This document shows positions 1 to 6,154 of a stretch of 11,584 nucleotides of DNA, piece by piece (the first letter of the stretch is position 1; each line of letters begins with the position of its first letter). A program made the translations under genes and the position numbers. This DNA is from CAMLOF01 sp966692625 (GTDB taxonomy: Bacteria > Pseudomonadota > Gammaproteobacteria > Burkholderiales > Burkholderiaceae_C): the NCBI GenBank assembly GCA_966692625.1, contig CBKZAG010000102.1, forward strand, positions 1 to 11,584. Direction: 5' to 3'. The notes under the pieces are model-generated. The model searched no databases. It was given only the letters and a program-made list of their open reading frames with translations, and was not told the DNA's origin.

Positions 1-225
1 AAACGCACCTTTGAGCACGGGACCCATGCCACCCTCACCCTTGGTGCCGTGACAAACAGAACAATACCGTTGGTAGATTTTTCGGCCATTGACCAACGGA
101 TTGACGGCAGAAGTCTCCGTAGACGGCACCGCCGTTGTCCCATTCACATCTGCTGCAAAGGAGGGGGCCACGACCGACGTGACCAGAACACAAAGGCTCA
201 AACGGTTCAACAAACGATTGGACAT
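1..225 (-). CDS. Cytochrome c, 3'-truncated by window edge
   Basis: This is the first 75 codons of a small periplasmic c-type cytochrome; the rest lies left of the window. The ATG at 223-225 overlaps the TGA of the upstream PQQ dehydrogenase (TGATG on the minus strand), which suggests translational coupling. Residues 1-25 form a signal peptide (basic start, hydrophobic core, cleavage probably after SFA). A canonical CSVCH haem site lies at residues 55-59, followed by HGTKGEGG, typical of class I cytochromes c. By family knowledge and position, it probably accepts electrons from the quinoprotein encoded just upstream and passes them towards a terminal oxidase. The axial methionine would lie in the missing part. 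The family call is secure; the partner is inferred from position. Confidence 0.85.
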   Translation of the reverse strand, partial: MSNRLLNRLSLCVLVTSVVAPSFAADVNGTTAVPSTETSAVNPLVNGRKIYQRYCSVCHGTKGEGGMGPVLKGAF

Positions 226-1829
226 CACAACCCCATTACGACCAAGCTGGGGCTGCCCACACCACCAAAGGTGAATCGAGATACGTTGCCCGTGGCCACC
301 GCGACGTACTGTTTGCCTTTGACGGCGTAGGTGATCACACCACCGCCCAAAGCACCGTCCATTTTTTTGTTGAGGAGGATATTGCCGGTTTTGCTTTCGA
401 CTGCCATGAAGTTGCCGGCCGTGTCGCCCGCAAAAGTCACTCCACCTGCCGTCGGCGTCACACCAGAGACCACTGGCGCTTCGGTCCGGAATTTCCACTT
501 GACCTTACCGCTGTCCGCATCTAGAGCGGTGACCCAGCCTGATGCCTTCTCGCCAGGCGCTGGAGCCGATTTGCCCCCAAAGCGGAGTTGACCGCGTGCG
601 TAGTCAGGTTGGGTTTTGGTGGTGATGAAGCACCAGTCAACCGAACCCACAATCAAAGAATGGTTCACATCGTCATACGCAGGCCCGTTCCACTGCACTC
701 CGCCAATGTTACCCGGGCAGTGCCTGGAGCCTTTGGCCGTTGGCTTGGGATCTTGTTTGAACTGAGTCGTCACCGCAGTTTTGAAGACCAGCTTGTTCGT
801 GATACGGTCCAGACCGTGTACGTAGCCGTCCTTGCCGGCAATGGCTACGCGGTCACGGTAATCTTTTTTGGATTGGTAAAGCACAGCCGCAGAGGACAGG
901 TCGTAATCCCATGGATCATTCTTGACCGCTTGGTACCAAGACTTCAGCTGTCCGGTGGAAGCATCTAGAACCACCATGGAGTTGGTGAACAGGTTATCTC
1001 CCGGGCGGGTTTCCGGCAGGAAATCGAGCGCCGGGTTGCCTACGCTCACAAACAACTCGTTGTCGCGAATGTCCAGGGAGAAAGCGCCCCAGACACCACC
1101 GCCACCAATACGCGCGGAGTCTGGAATTTTCCAGCTGTCAGCACCCGTGGCTTTTCCGCGAGGAATGGTCTGGAACCGCCACAGTTCGCGTCCAGTTTTG
1201 GCATCGTAAGCCATCACACGACCGCGGGCGCCCCAATCACTGCCCGCAATGCCAACGTACACAACGCCCTGCCAAGCCATCGGCGCCATGGAAGTGAACT
1301 CACCGTAGGTGGTGTCAGCGATCTTGTTGTCCCACACCGGTTTGCCGGTTTTGGCGTCCAATGCGACCAAATGCCCATCGGGGGTTCCACGGATGATCAT
1401 TCCATTGTCATACGCAGCTCCACGGTTTACTGAAAACGGCATGTTGGCAACAGGAGTGCGGGTATTTTTCCAGATCGGCTTGCAATTTGCGGGATCAACA
1501 GCAAATGTCTCCAGCGCGGTCGTGATGTACATCACTCCGTCCACCAGAATCGGCCCCGACTGGAGGGAGCCACCCTCGGCCAGCTCAATACGGCAGATCT
1601 CTTTCAAACCCGCAGCGTTTTTGGCGTTGATCTGCTTCAGGAGCGAGAAACGCTGCCCCGCAAAATCATTGTTGAAATTAGGCCAGTCGGTGTTCAGCAA
1701 CTCAGCATCTTCTTGCACACCGCCAGCACCAATGCTGTCGTCTGCCGAATAAACCAAACTCTGGCTACCGGCAGCCATAAATGCGGCAAACGCCACAGCT
1801 GCGAATTTTTTGATTGAAACCTTGCTCAT
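225..1829 (-). CDS. PQQ-dependent alcohol/aldehyde-type dehydrogenase (type I quinoprotein), paralogue 1
   Basis: This 534-aa periplasmic quinoprotein belongs to the eight-bladed propeller family of methanol/ethanol dehydrogenases. I chose the ATG at 1829, 17 codons inside the longest frame, because AAGAGGAG lies just upstream and a good signal peptide follows (cleavage near VYSA-DD, about residue 29). Tryptophan-docking-style repeats recur (DAKTGK.VW, DAKTGRELW, DADSGKVKW). Putative active-site features are GSDWGARG with Asp198 at the usual metal-ligand Glu position, Asn265 in GNPA, and Asp308/Asp310 in WDYD, where Asp308 matches the catalytic base. The adjacent Cys-Cys of methanol dehydrogenase is absent. 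There is no C-terminal haem domain, so it needs an external cytochrome, presumably the product of the overlapping downstream gene. The substrate is unknown; a primary or secondary alcohol or an aldehyde is likely. Confidence 0.9.
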   Translation of the reverse strand: MSKVSIKKFAAVAFAAFMAAGSQSLVYSADDSIGAGGVQEDAELLNTDWPNFNNDFAGQRFSLLKQINAKNAAGLKEICRIELAEGGSLQSGPILVDGVMYITTALETFAVDPANCKPIWKNTRTPVANMPFSVNRGAAYDNGMIIRGTPDGHLVALDAKTGKPVWDNKIADTTYGEFTSMAPMAWQGVVYVGIAGSDWGARGRVMAYDAKTGRELWRFQTIPRGKATGADSWKIPDSARIGGGGVWGAFSLDIRDNELFVSVGNPALDFLPETRPGDNLFTNSMVVLDASTGQLKSWYQAVKNDPWDYDLSSAAVLYQSKKDYRDRVAIAGKDGYVHGLDRITNKLVFKTAVTTQFKQDPKPTAKGSRHCPGNIGGVQWNGPAYDDVNHSLIVGSVDWCFITTKTQPDYARGQLRFGGKSAPAPGEKASGWVTALDADSGKVKWKFRTEAPVVSGVTPTAGGVTFAGDTAGNFMAVESKTGNILLNKKMDGALGGGVITYAVKGKQYVAVATGNVSRFTFGGVGSPSLVVMGL

Positions 1830-2006
1830 GATGCTCCTCTTTGAAGTGGTTGAAACCTCGCCCTTTTTGGGGTCGGTCATTTGCTAAATAAATGAGTCAG
1901 TGCAGCCAAATGCCCGATGGATAAACAGCGCAGGCCTACAAAAGCGGCACAGGTCGCATATGAAACAGCCATCGTCCCAGCAGCAACACGAACCCACTTG
2001 TTAGTC

Positions 2007-2024
2007 GGGTCCCTTTTGGGCCCC
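2007..2024 (-). other. Weak intergenic hairpin after cytochrome gene
   Basis: Ten nucleotides past the cytochrome stop, the minus strand reads GGGGCCC-AAAA-GGGACCC. This can fold as two 3-bp GC blocks around one mismatch. There is no U-run, so it is not a convincing intrinsic terminator. It may be an mRNA-stability or processing hairpin, or chance. The rest of the 205-nt gap (1830-2034) holds the ribosome-binding site of the next gene and no clear promoter. Confidence 0.25.
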
Positions 2025-2034
2025 TACCCCGTCA

Positions 2035-2370
2035 CTATTTGATTTTCGAAAGAAAATCCAAATACGCAACCAGCTCCCAAATTTCTTCGGGAGAGAATGC
2101 ATTGCCCCACGGCGGCATGGTGCCCTGACCCTGACGCCCTTCGGTGATCACCTTGAAAGCCAGTTCATGGTCAAAGAACTGATTGCCCTTGAACGCTGGG
2201 GCACGCCCACCCGCCCCCTCTTTCCCGTGGCAATAGGCCGCACAAGTACCAGAGAACCGGCGCTTGCCCGCCTCAATGCGGTTGGGATCGGTCAAATCGA
2301 AAGGGGCTTGCGCAGCCGCAGCAGTGCTCACCAGAGCCAGTGCTGCCAAGTAATAACGAAGGGGCGCCAT
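2035..2370 (-). CDS. Small periplasmic cytochrome c with CX3CH haem motif
   Basis: This 111-aa monohaem cytochrome has a signal peptide at residues 1-22 (hydrophobic ALALVSTAAAA core, cleavage near QA). The haem site reads C43-A-A-Y-C47-H48, with three residues between the cysteines instead of two. The codons TGT GCG GCC TAT TGC CAC are clear. Met85 in TMPPWG is the likely sixth haem ligand, and the C-terminal helix (EEIWELVAYLDFL) is typical of class I cytochromes c. It starts 3 nt after the stop of the PQQ dehydrogenase gene at 2374-4062, so it is very probably co-transcribed and the natural electron acceptor of that enzyme. The ribosome site (GGTGGA) is modest, which fits coupling. The family is secure; the partner is inferred. 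Confidence 0.88.
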   Translation of the reverse strand: MAPLRYYLAALALVSTAAAAQAPFDLTDPNRIEAGKRRFSGTCAAYCHGKEGAGGRAPAFKGNQFFDHELAFKVITEGRQGQGTMPPWGNAFSPEEIWELVAYLDFLSKIK

Positions 2371-2373
2371 GTC

Positions 2374-4062
2374 TTATTCCACCGAGAACACCACCATCGC
2401 AGCACCCGCAGGAATGTCACGAATTTGTGGAAACACGCCGGTGAGGAAAGCAGGTGCTGCGGAGCCCAGGCCCGTGGGAATGGCGATGTACTGCTTGCCG
2501 TTGACTGAGTAGCTTATGGGTCCACCGCGCGAACCTGTGCCGGCATTGAAGCTCCAAAGTTCTTTGCCGTTCTCAGTATCGAAAGCGTGCATCTTGCCGT
2601 CCATGCCAATCATGAATACGAGGCCACCAGCAGTAGTCAGCACAGAACTCATCGGAGGCAGATCAAAGCGCACTTTCCAGGCCTGCTTACCGGTCAGCGG
2701 ATCAAAGGCGCCCAACCAGCCGTCCGCCTTTTTGCCTGCCGGTGCGACCAAGTTGATATCGGACAAGCCGAGAGACAAACCGGCCATGGCCGTGACAGGC
2801 TCTTGCTTGGCAGCGGTCACATCGTTGCACACCTCCATACCGGTCGAGTACCAGAGCTTGGTAACAGGGTTGTATGCCCCGTGGTTCCAATTCCGACCAC
2901 CAAGGATGTTCGGACAATGGTTCTTGGTGACGCCACGAACGGGGTAATTCGGCTCGATCGGCACACCCGTCTTGGAATCAACGCCCTTGGTCCAGTTTAC
3001 GTTTTCAGCGTACTGCCAGACGTTCTTCAGGTCGCCGTTGTCCTTGTCCATCACATAGACGAAACCGTTCTTGTTCAAGTGGACCAAGGAGGTGTTGCCT
3101 TTTGCGTCCGGCACCAACAAGGACTCGTAAGCAGAGTCAAAATCCCATGAATCGTTTGGGACTTCTTGACGGTACCACTTGAGCTTACCGGTCTTGGGAT
3201 GCAAAGCTAGGACGGAAGCCGTGTACAAATTGTCACCGATGCGGTCGGCGCGGTCGTAATCGGGCGACGCATTGCTGGTGCCGATGTAGATCGTGTCCGT
3301 CGTCGGGTCGTAAGTACCCGGCAACCAAGCGGAACCACCACCGACTTTGCGGCTGTCACCCGGCCAACTCTTTGGATCATCCTTAAGCACATCAAAAGTC
3401 CAAACACGCTCGCCAGTGTCCGCGTTGACCGCAAAAATCTTGCCCATCATCGGCTGGTCACCACCGGAAGCGCCACCGAACAACACGTCATCCGCCAACT
3501 GGGGGGGAGAGGTGAAGAGTGCGCCAAACTCGGTTTTCAGATTGGTCAGCTGGGTGCTCCAGACCTCTTTGCCGGTTTTTTGGTCCACGGCGATGAATCG
3601 ACCGTCCGTAGACCCGATGTACACCTTGCCTCGCCCCACCGTCACACCGCGACTTTGAGACGCGTAGAAGCTTTCTTTGTAGATCGGGTTCAACTTGGGC
3701 GTGTAACGCCAGACGACCTCACCTGTGTCTGCCTTGAGCGCAAAAACGTTGTTATCGGGTCCGACGTAGTACATCACGCCGTCAATCACGATCGGGGTTG
3801 CCTGCAAGCCTTGAGTGATCGAACCCGGCTGATGAAGCCAGGCTACTTTCAGTTTGTGAACGTTATCCTTGTTGATCGCGTTCAGAGGACTGTAGCGCCA
3901 GGCGTTGTAAGAGCGGTGATACTGAGGCCAGTTGTTCGGATCGTCGAAGCCCGCGCCCTTTTTGCCCAGCATTGAAGCCGGCGGAGCGGCAGACACCAAA
4001 CCCGTAGCGGCCAAGGACGCAGTAATCAGGACAAACTTAAGGAACTTGCATTTAACGCGCAT
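2374..4062 (-). CDS. PQQ-dependent alcohol/aldehyde-type dehydrogenase (type I quinoprotein), paralogue 2
   Basis: This 562-aa periplasmic quinoprotein is a distant paralogue of the product of 225-1829. The start is the ATG at 4062 (MRVKCKF), preceded by AGGAG seven bases upstream; an upstream in-frame ATG at 4089 has no such site. The signal peptide ends near VSA, residue 25. Family features include WPQYHRS with RYSPLNAINK near the N-terminus, repeated DxxTGxxVW propeller motifs, SGGD with Asp202 at the usual Glu metal-ligand position, Asn264 (SNAS), Asp307/Asp309 in WDFD, a lysine in NKNGFVYVMD, and HCPNILGGRNWN. No vicinal Cys-Cys and no haem domain are present. The cytochrome gene follows after 3 nt, and the monooxygenase gene ends 57 nt upstream. 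It probably oxidises an alcohol or aldehyde intermediate; the substrate is not deducible. Confidence 0.9.
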   Translation of the reverse strand: MRVKCKFLKFVLITASLAATGLVSAAPPASMLGKKGAGFDDPNNWPQYHRSYNAWRYSPLNAINKDNVHKLKVAWLHQPGSITQGLQATPIVIDGVMYYVGPDNNVFALKADTGEVVWRYTPKLNPIYKESFYASQSRGVTVGRGKVYIGSTDGRFIAVDQKTGKEVWSTQLTNLKTEFGALFTSPPQLADDVLFGGASGGDQPMMGKIFAVNADTGERVWTFDVLKDDPKSWPGDSRKVGGGSAWLPGTYDPTTDTIYIGTSNASPDYDRADRIGDNLYTASVLALHPKTGKLKWYRQEVPNDSWDFDSAYESLLVPDAKGNTSLVHLNKNGFVYVMDKDNGDLKNVWQYAENVNWTKGVDSKTGVPIEPNYPVRGVTKNHCPNILGGRNWNHGAYNPVTKLWYSTGMEVCNDVTAAKQEPVTAMAGLSLGLSDINLVAPAGKKADGWLGAFDPLTGKQAWKVRFDLPPMSSVLTTAGGLVFMIGMDGKMHAFDTENGKELWSFNAGTGSRGGPISYSVNGKQYIAIPTGLGSAAPAFLTGVFPQIRDIPAGAAMVVFSVE

Positions 4063-4077
4063 GACACATCTCCTGTA

Positions 4078-4095
4078 GCGGCGATTCATCGCCGC
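4078..4095 (-). promoter_or_regulatory. Intercistronic palindrome upstream of PQQ dehydrogenase
   Basis: GCGGCGAT-TC-ATCGCCGC is a perfect 8-bp inverted repeat. As RNA it would form a 7-bp stem with a 4-nt loop. It sits between the monooxygenase stop and the AGGAG site of the dehydrogenase gene, only a few bases before that ribosome site. It could set mRNA processing or stability, or modulate initiation; a protein operator is possible. There is no T-tract, so it is not an intrinsic terminator. Confidence 0.4.
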
Positions 4096-4119
4096 CTGTT
4101 GAAATAGACGAAACGAGAA

Positions 4120-5217
4120 TCAACGCCCGATGGCATTACGGATAGCGGGCATGACTTCGCGGGCCATGAGGGTCATGGTTTCCCACTCGCGGGCGCGGTT
4201 GGCACCGTGGCCATCCATCGATGCCATCAACAGCGTGCCGAAAGGTCCGGTGCGTTCGCGGAAAGCCAGCAGCTTCTCGGTCACGGTCTTGGGCGAACCG
4301 TAGATCACCATGCTCTTGATCAACTGCTCCACCGTGACCTGCTCATCGGGCTGCTTGGGGTCGTCCTTCATCACGGCCGTGTAGTTCACCGCCAGCAGCA
4401 CCTTCCACAGGTACTCGAAGTAGTAGTAGTTGCTGCCGTTGGGGTCCATCACGCGCTCCAATGCCTCTTCGTCGCTGCGTGCGACCACCACGTTGCGCGC
4501 CACGCGCCAGTTCTCGCCGCTGGCCGCACGGTCTGAGGCCTCGCAGCCCTCTTGCAACTTCTTCCAGTGGCTGGCAATCACGTACTCGGGGCAGAAGTTC
4601 GCACTCATCGGCCCCCAACCACGCATGGCCGCGGTCTTGACGCTGTCCGAGAACGGCGACATCGCCGTCATCATGATCGGCGGGTGCGGCTGCTGATAGG
4701 GCTTGGGTATGTAGCCCACACCCAGTTCTGGAATCACGGTGTCTTGCAGCTTGATCTTCCAGTGCTTGCCGTTGATGTTGTACGGCGGGTCCTGGCGCCA
4801 CAGTTGCAGGATGGTGTCGATCGACTCCATCATGCGTTCGTTGCGGTAGGCACCGTCCATCACGTCGAACAGCTCCATGTCGCTGGCCAGACCGCCAGGG
4901 CCAATGCCGAACATCAAACGACCACGGCTGAGGTGGTCGAACTGGGCAACCTCTGCTGCCACCACTGCGGGGTGGTGGTTGGGCAATGCGATCACCCCGG
5001 TGCCGAACTTGATGTGCTTGGTGCGGTGGATCAGTGAGGCCAAGAACATCATCGGGGAGGTAATCGGCTCGGTCGTGCACGACATGTGCTCACCGATCCA
5101 GACCTCATCGAAGCCAACTTCGTCGGCGTGAATGATGCGGTCCGCATCCTCTTCGTACGTTTCCGCTATCGGACGATGCGGCGGATGCAGGGGCATGCCA
5201 AACAAACCTAGCTTCAT
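4120..5217 (-). CDS. Luciferase-like (LLM-class) flavin-dependent monooxygenase, copy 1
   Basis: This 365-aa cytoplasmic enzyme of the bacterial luciferase-like TIM-barrel family resembles limonene-monooxygenase-type members. Family features are the N-terminal strand KLGLFGMPLHPPHRP, GFDEVWIGEHM at 35-45, FGTGVIALPNHHP at 71-83, SRGRLMFGIGPGG at 98-109 (flavin phosphate region), HPPIMMTAMSP near 178-188, and the C-terminal YGSPKTVTEKL. Such enzymes use reduced flavin and O2 and need a separate reductase, which is the next gene upstream (108-nt gap). GAGGAG precedes the ATG by eight bases. The stop codon is exactly the left edge of a 1947-bp direct repeat, so an identical copy lies at 8829-9926. 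This copy is the one linked to the PQQ dehydrogenase genes downstream. The family is sure; the substrate is unknown. Confidence 0.88.
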   Translation of the reverse strand: MKLGLFGMPLHPPHRPIAETYEEDADRIIHADEVGFDEVWIGEHMSCTTEPITSPMMFLASLIHRTKHIKFGTGVIALPNHHPAVVAAEVAQFDHLSRGRLMFGIGPGGLASDMELFDVMDGAYRNERMMESIDTILQLWRQDPPYNINGKHWKIKLQDTVIPELGVGYIPKPYQQPHPPIMMTAMSPFSDSVKTAAMRGWGPMSANFCPEYVIASHWKKLQEGCEASDRAASGENWRVARNVVVARSDEEALERVMDPNGSNYYYFEYLWKVLLAVNYTAVMKDDPKQPDEQVTVEQLIKSMVIYGSPKTVTEKLLAFRERTGPFGTLLMASMDGHGANRAREWETMTLMAREVMPAIRNAIGR

Positions 5218-5325
5218 ACTTCAATCTCCTCTTCGGTTAAAGTCGCGCTCATCGGCGCAGGTGGGGAACTTGTGTGCGCCTACCCAGGCAAGCGTGGCTT
5301 GGGGTCGTGGGTGGCGGTTGTCGAT

Positions 5326-5889
5326 TCAGGAACGCGTGACGAATTCGGCCCGTTGGCCGGCCAGCCAAACCAAGGGCCGGGCTGTGGATGCACCACCGAC
5401 ATGCCCGGTCTCGCTGCAGTGAACACGGGTGACGCGGCCCACGCACAGAGTGTGGGTACCGTACTCGGTGGTCACCTCTAGGTCACACTCGATCACCGCC
5501 GGCGCATCGGGCAGCCAAGGCAAGACCTGCACGTCGGAAGACCAAGCGTCGGACCAATCGTCAGACTGAAAGCGTTGTTCACGCAGGGCAGACTGGGAGA
5601 ACGGGGCCAGCAGATGGTGTTGGTGATCGCCCAGCAGGTTGATGCAAAAGCGGCGCGAACGCATCAACACCGGATACAGCCCTGCAGAGCGATTCACCGC
5701 AACCAGCATGGAGGCCGGATCCATCGAGACCGAAATGACCGAAGACGCCACCATGCCGTGCGGCTGGCCGTCTTCTTCCCGGCTGGTAACGATCATGACG
5801 GAGGCCGCAAGACGACGCATCGCCTCGCGAAACAAGGGGGGCGCCGTGCTTTCAACAGGGGCAGGAGGCTTAGATATGACCGTAGACAC
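5326..5889 (-). CDS. Flavin reductase (two-component monooxygenase partner), copy 1
   Basis: This 187-aa protein belongs to the flavin reductase-like (HpaC/RutF-type) family. It would supply reduced FMN or FAD from NAD(P)H to the adjacent luciferase-like monooxygenase. Recognisable features are FREAMRRLAASVMIVTS at 20-36, then HGMVASSVISVSMDP at 44-58 and MLVAVNRSA at 61-69 (flavin-binding region), CINLLGDH at 82-89, and a C-terminal strand CVGRVTRVH at 149-157. The start is GTG at 5889, with AAGGAG eight bases upstream and no better ATG nearby. The proline-rich first 18 residues look like a flexible tail. It is the first gene of the operon, 58 nt downstream of a sigma-54-like promoter. An identical copy lies at 10035-10598. 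Confidence 0.88.
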   Translation of the reverse strand: MSTVISKPPAPVESTAPPLFREAMRRLAASVMIVTSREEDGQPHGMVASSVISVSMDPASMLVAVNRSAGLYPVLMRSRRFCINLLGDHQHHLLAPFSQSALREQRFQSDDWSDAWSSDVQVLPWLPDAPAVIECDLEVTTEYGTHTLCVGRVTRVHCSETGHVGGASTARPLVWLAGQRAEFVTRS

Positions 5890-5946
5890 GTTGTTATCTC
5901 CTTATGGCTTACCGAACATCCGCCGGCGTTTCTTCTCCCCCCTCCT

Positions 5947-5963
5947 TGCCAACATCGTGCCAA
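5947..5963 (-). promoter_or_regulatory. Putative sigma-54 (-24/-12) promoter, copy 1
   Basis: The minus strand reads TTGGCACGATGTTGGCA, which matches the sigma-54 consensus TGGCAC-N5-TTGCW with one mismatch and the invariant GG-N10-GC spacing. Transcription would start about 12 bp downstream, near 5936, giving a leader of about 47 nt before the GTG of the flavin reductase. It lies inside the direct repeat, so it is present twice. Confidence 0.6.
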
Positions 5964-6035
5964 CCCTCAACACCTCATAAAATCAATAACTTACACCTTC
6001 ATCCCCTGTCTCAACTCGACGACATTCGACACTCA

Positions 6036-6066
6036 CAGCTGTCGCAACAAACATTCAATGCGACAG
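6036..6066 (-). promoter_or_regulatory. Truncated enhancer-like palindrome, copy 1
   Basis: The arm CAGCTGTCGCA (6036-6046) is followed by a 12-nt spacer and TGCGACAG (6059-6066). The next three bases are TGC rather than the CTG needed to complete the 11-bp arm found in copy 2. Eight paired bases per arm remain. The repeat boundary is exactly at the loss. The position, about 115 bp upstream of the predicted start site, suits a sigma-54 activator site. Confidence 0.5.
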
Positions 6067-6150
6067 TGCGGGTGTGAACCAGTGACCACAAATGGGCTAA
6101 ACACTTTTATTTCTTCTCGAATGCAATTGATACATACACTAATTCAGGCT

Positions 6151-6154
6151 ATAG
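6151..6154. repeat. Left ATAG target-site duplication of IS
   Basis: ATAG directly abuts the left terminal inverted repeat and recurs at 7481-7484 after the right one. A 4-bp duplication is within the range for the IS5 family. With only four bases, chance cannot be excluded. The 84 nt between the repeat end (6066) and this site are AT-rich, with no gene or motif that I recognise. Confidence 0.55.

Larger units (their letters stand above)
4120..6066. repeat. 1947-bp direct repeat, left copy
   Basis: This segment matches 8829-10775 base for base wherever I compared it, and the translations agree in several frames. Outside the limits the sequences diverge at once: base 4119 is A against T at 8828, and base 6067 is T against C at 10776. 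It carries the monooxygenase, the flavin reductase, the -24/-12 promoter and most of an upstream palindrome. Apparent 100% identity implies a recent duplication or ongoing gene conversion. Confidence 0.95.

Noticed and set aside
1830..1880. Start of the first PQQ dehydrogenase at 1880 (MTDPKKGEV)
   Set aside because: It would put 17 charged residues before the signal peptide. AAGAGGAG immediately before the ATG at 1829 marks the better start.
2587..3150. Plus-strand frame of 187 codons opposite the PQQ dehydrogenase
   Set aside because: It has no family features and no upstream ribosome site, and it lies fully antisense to a strongly supported gene.
4343..5080. 245-codon minus-strand frame within the monooxygenase gene
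   Set aside because: It overlaps the real gene in another frame and is rich in Arg, His, Pro and Gln, as is typical of shifted GC-rich coding sequence. The same frame reappears in the second copy only because the DNA is duplicated.
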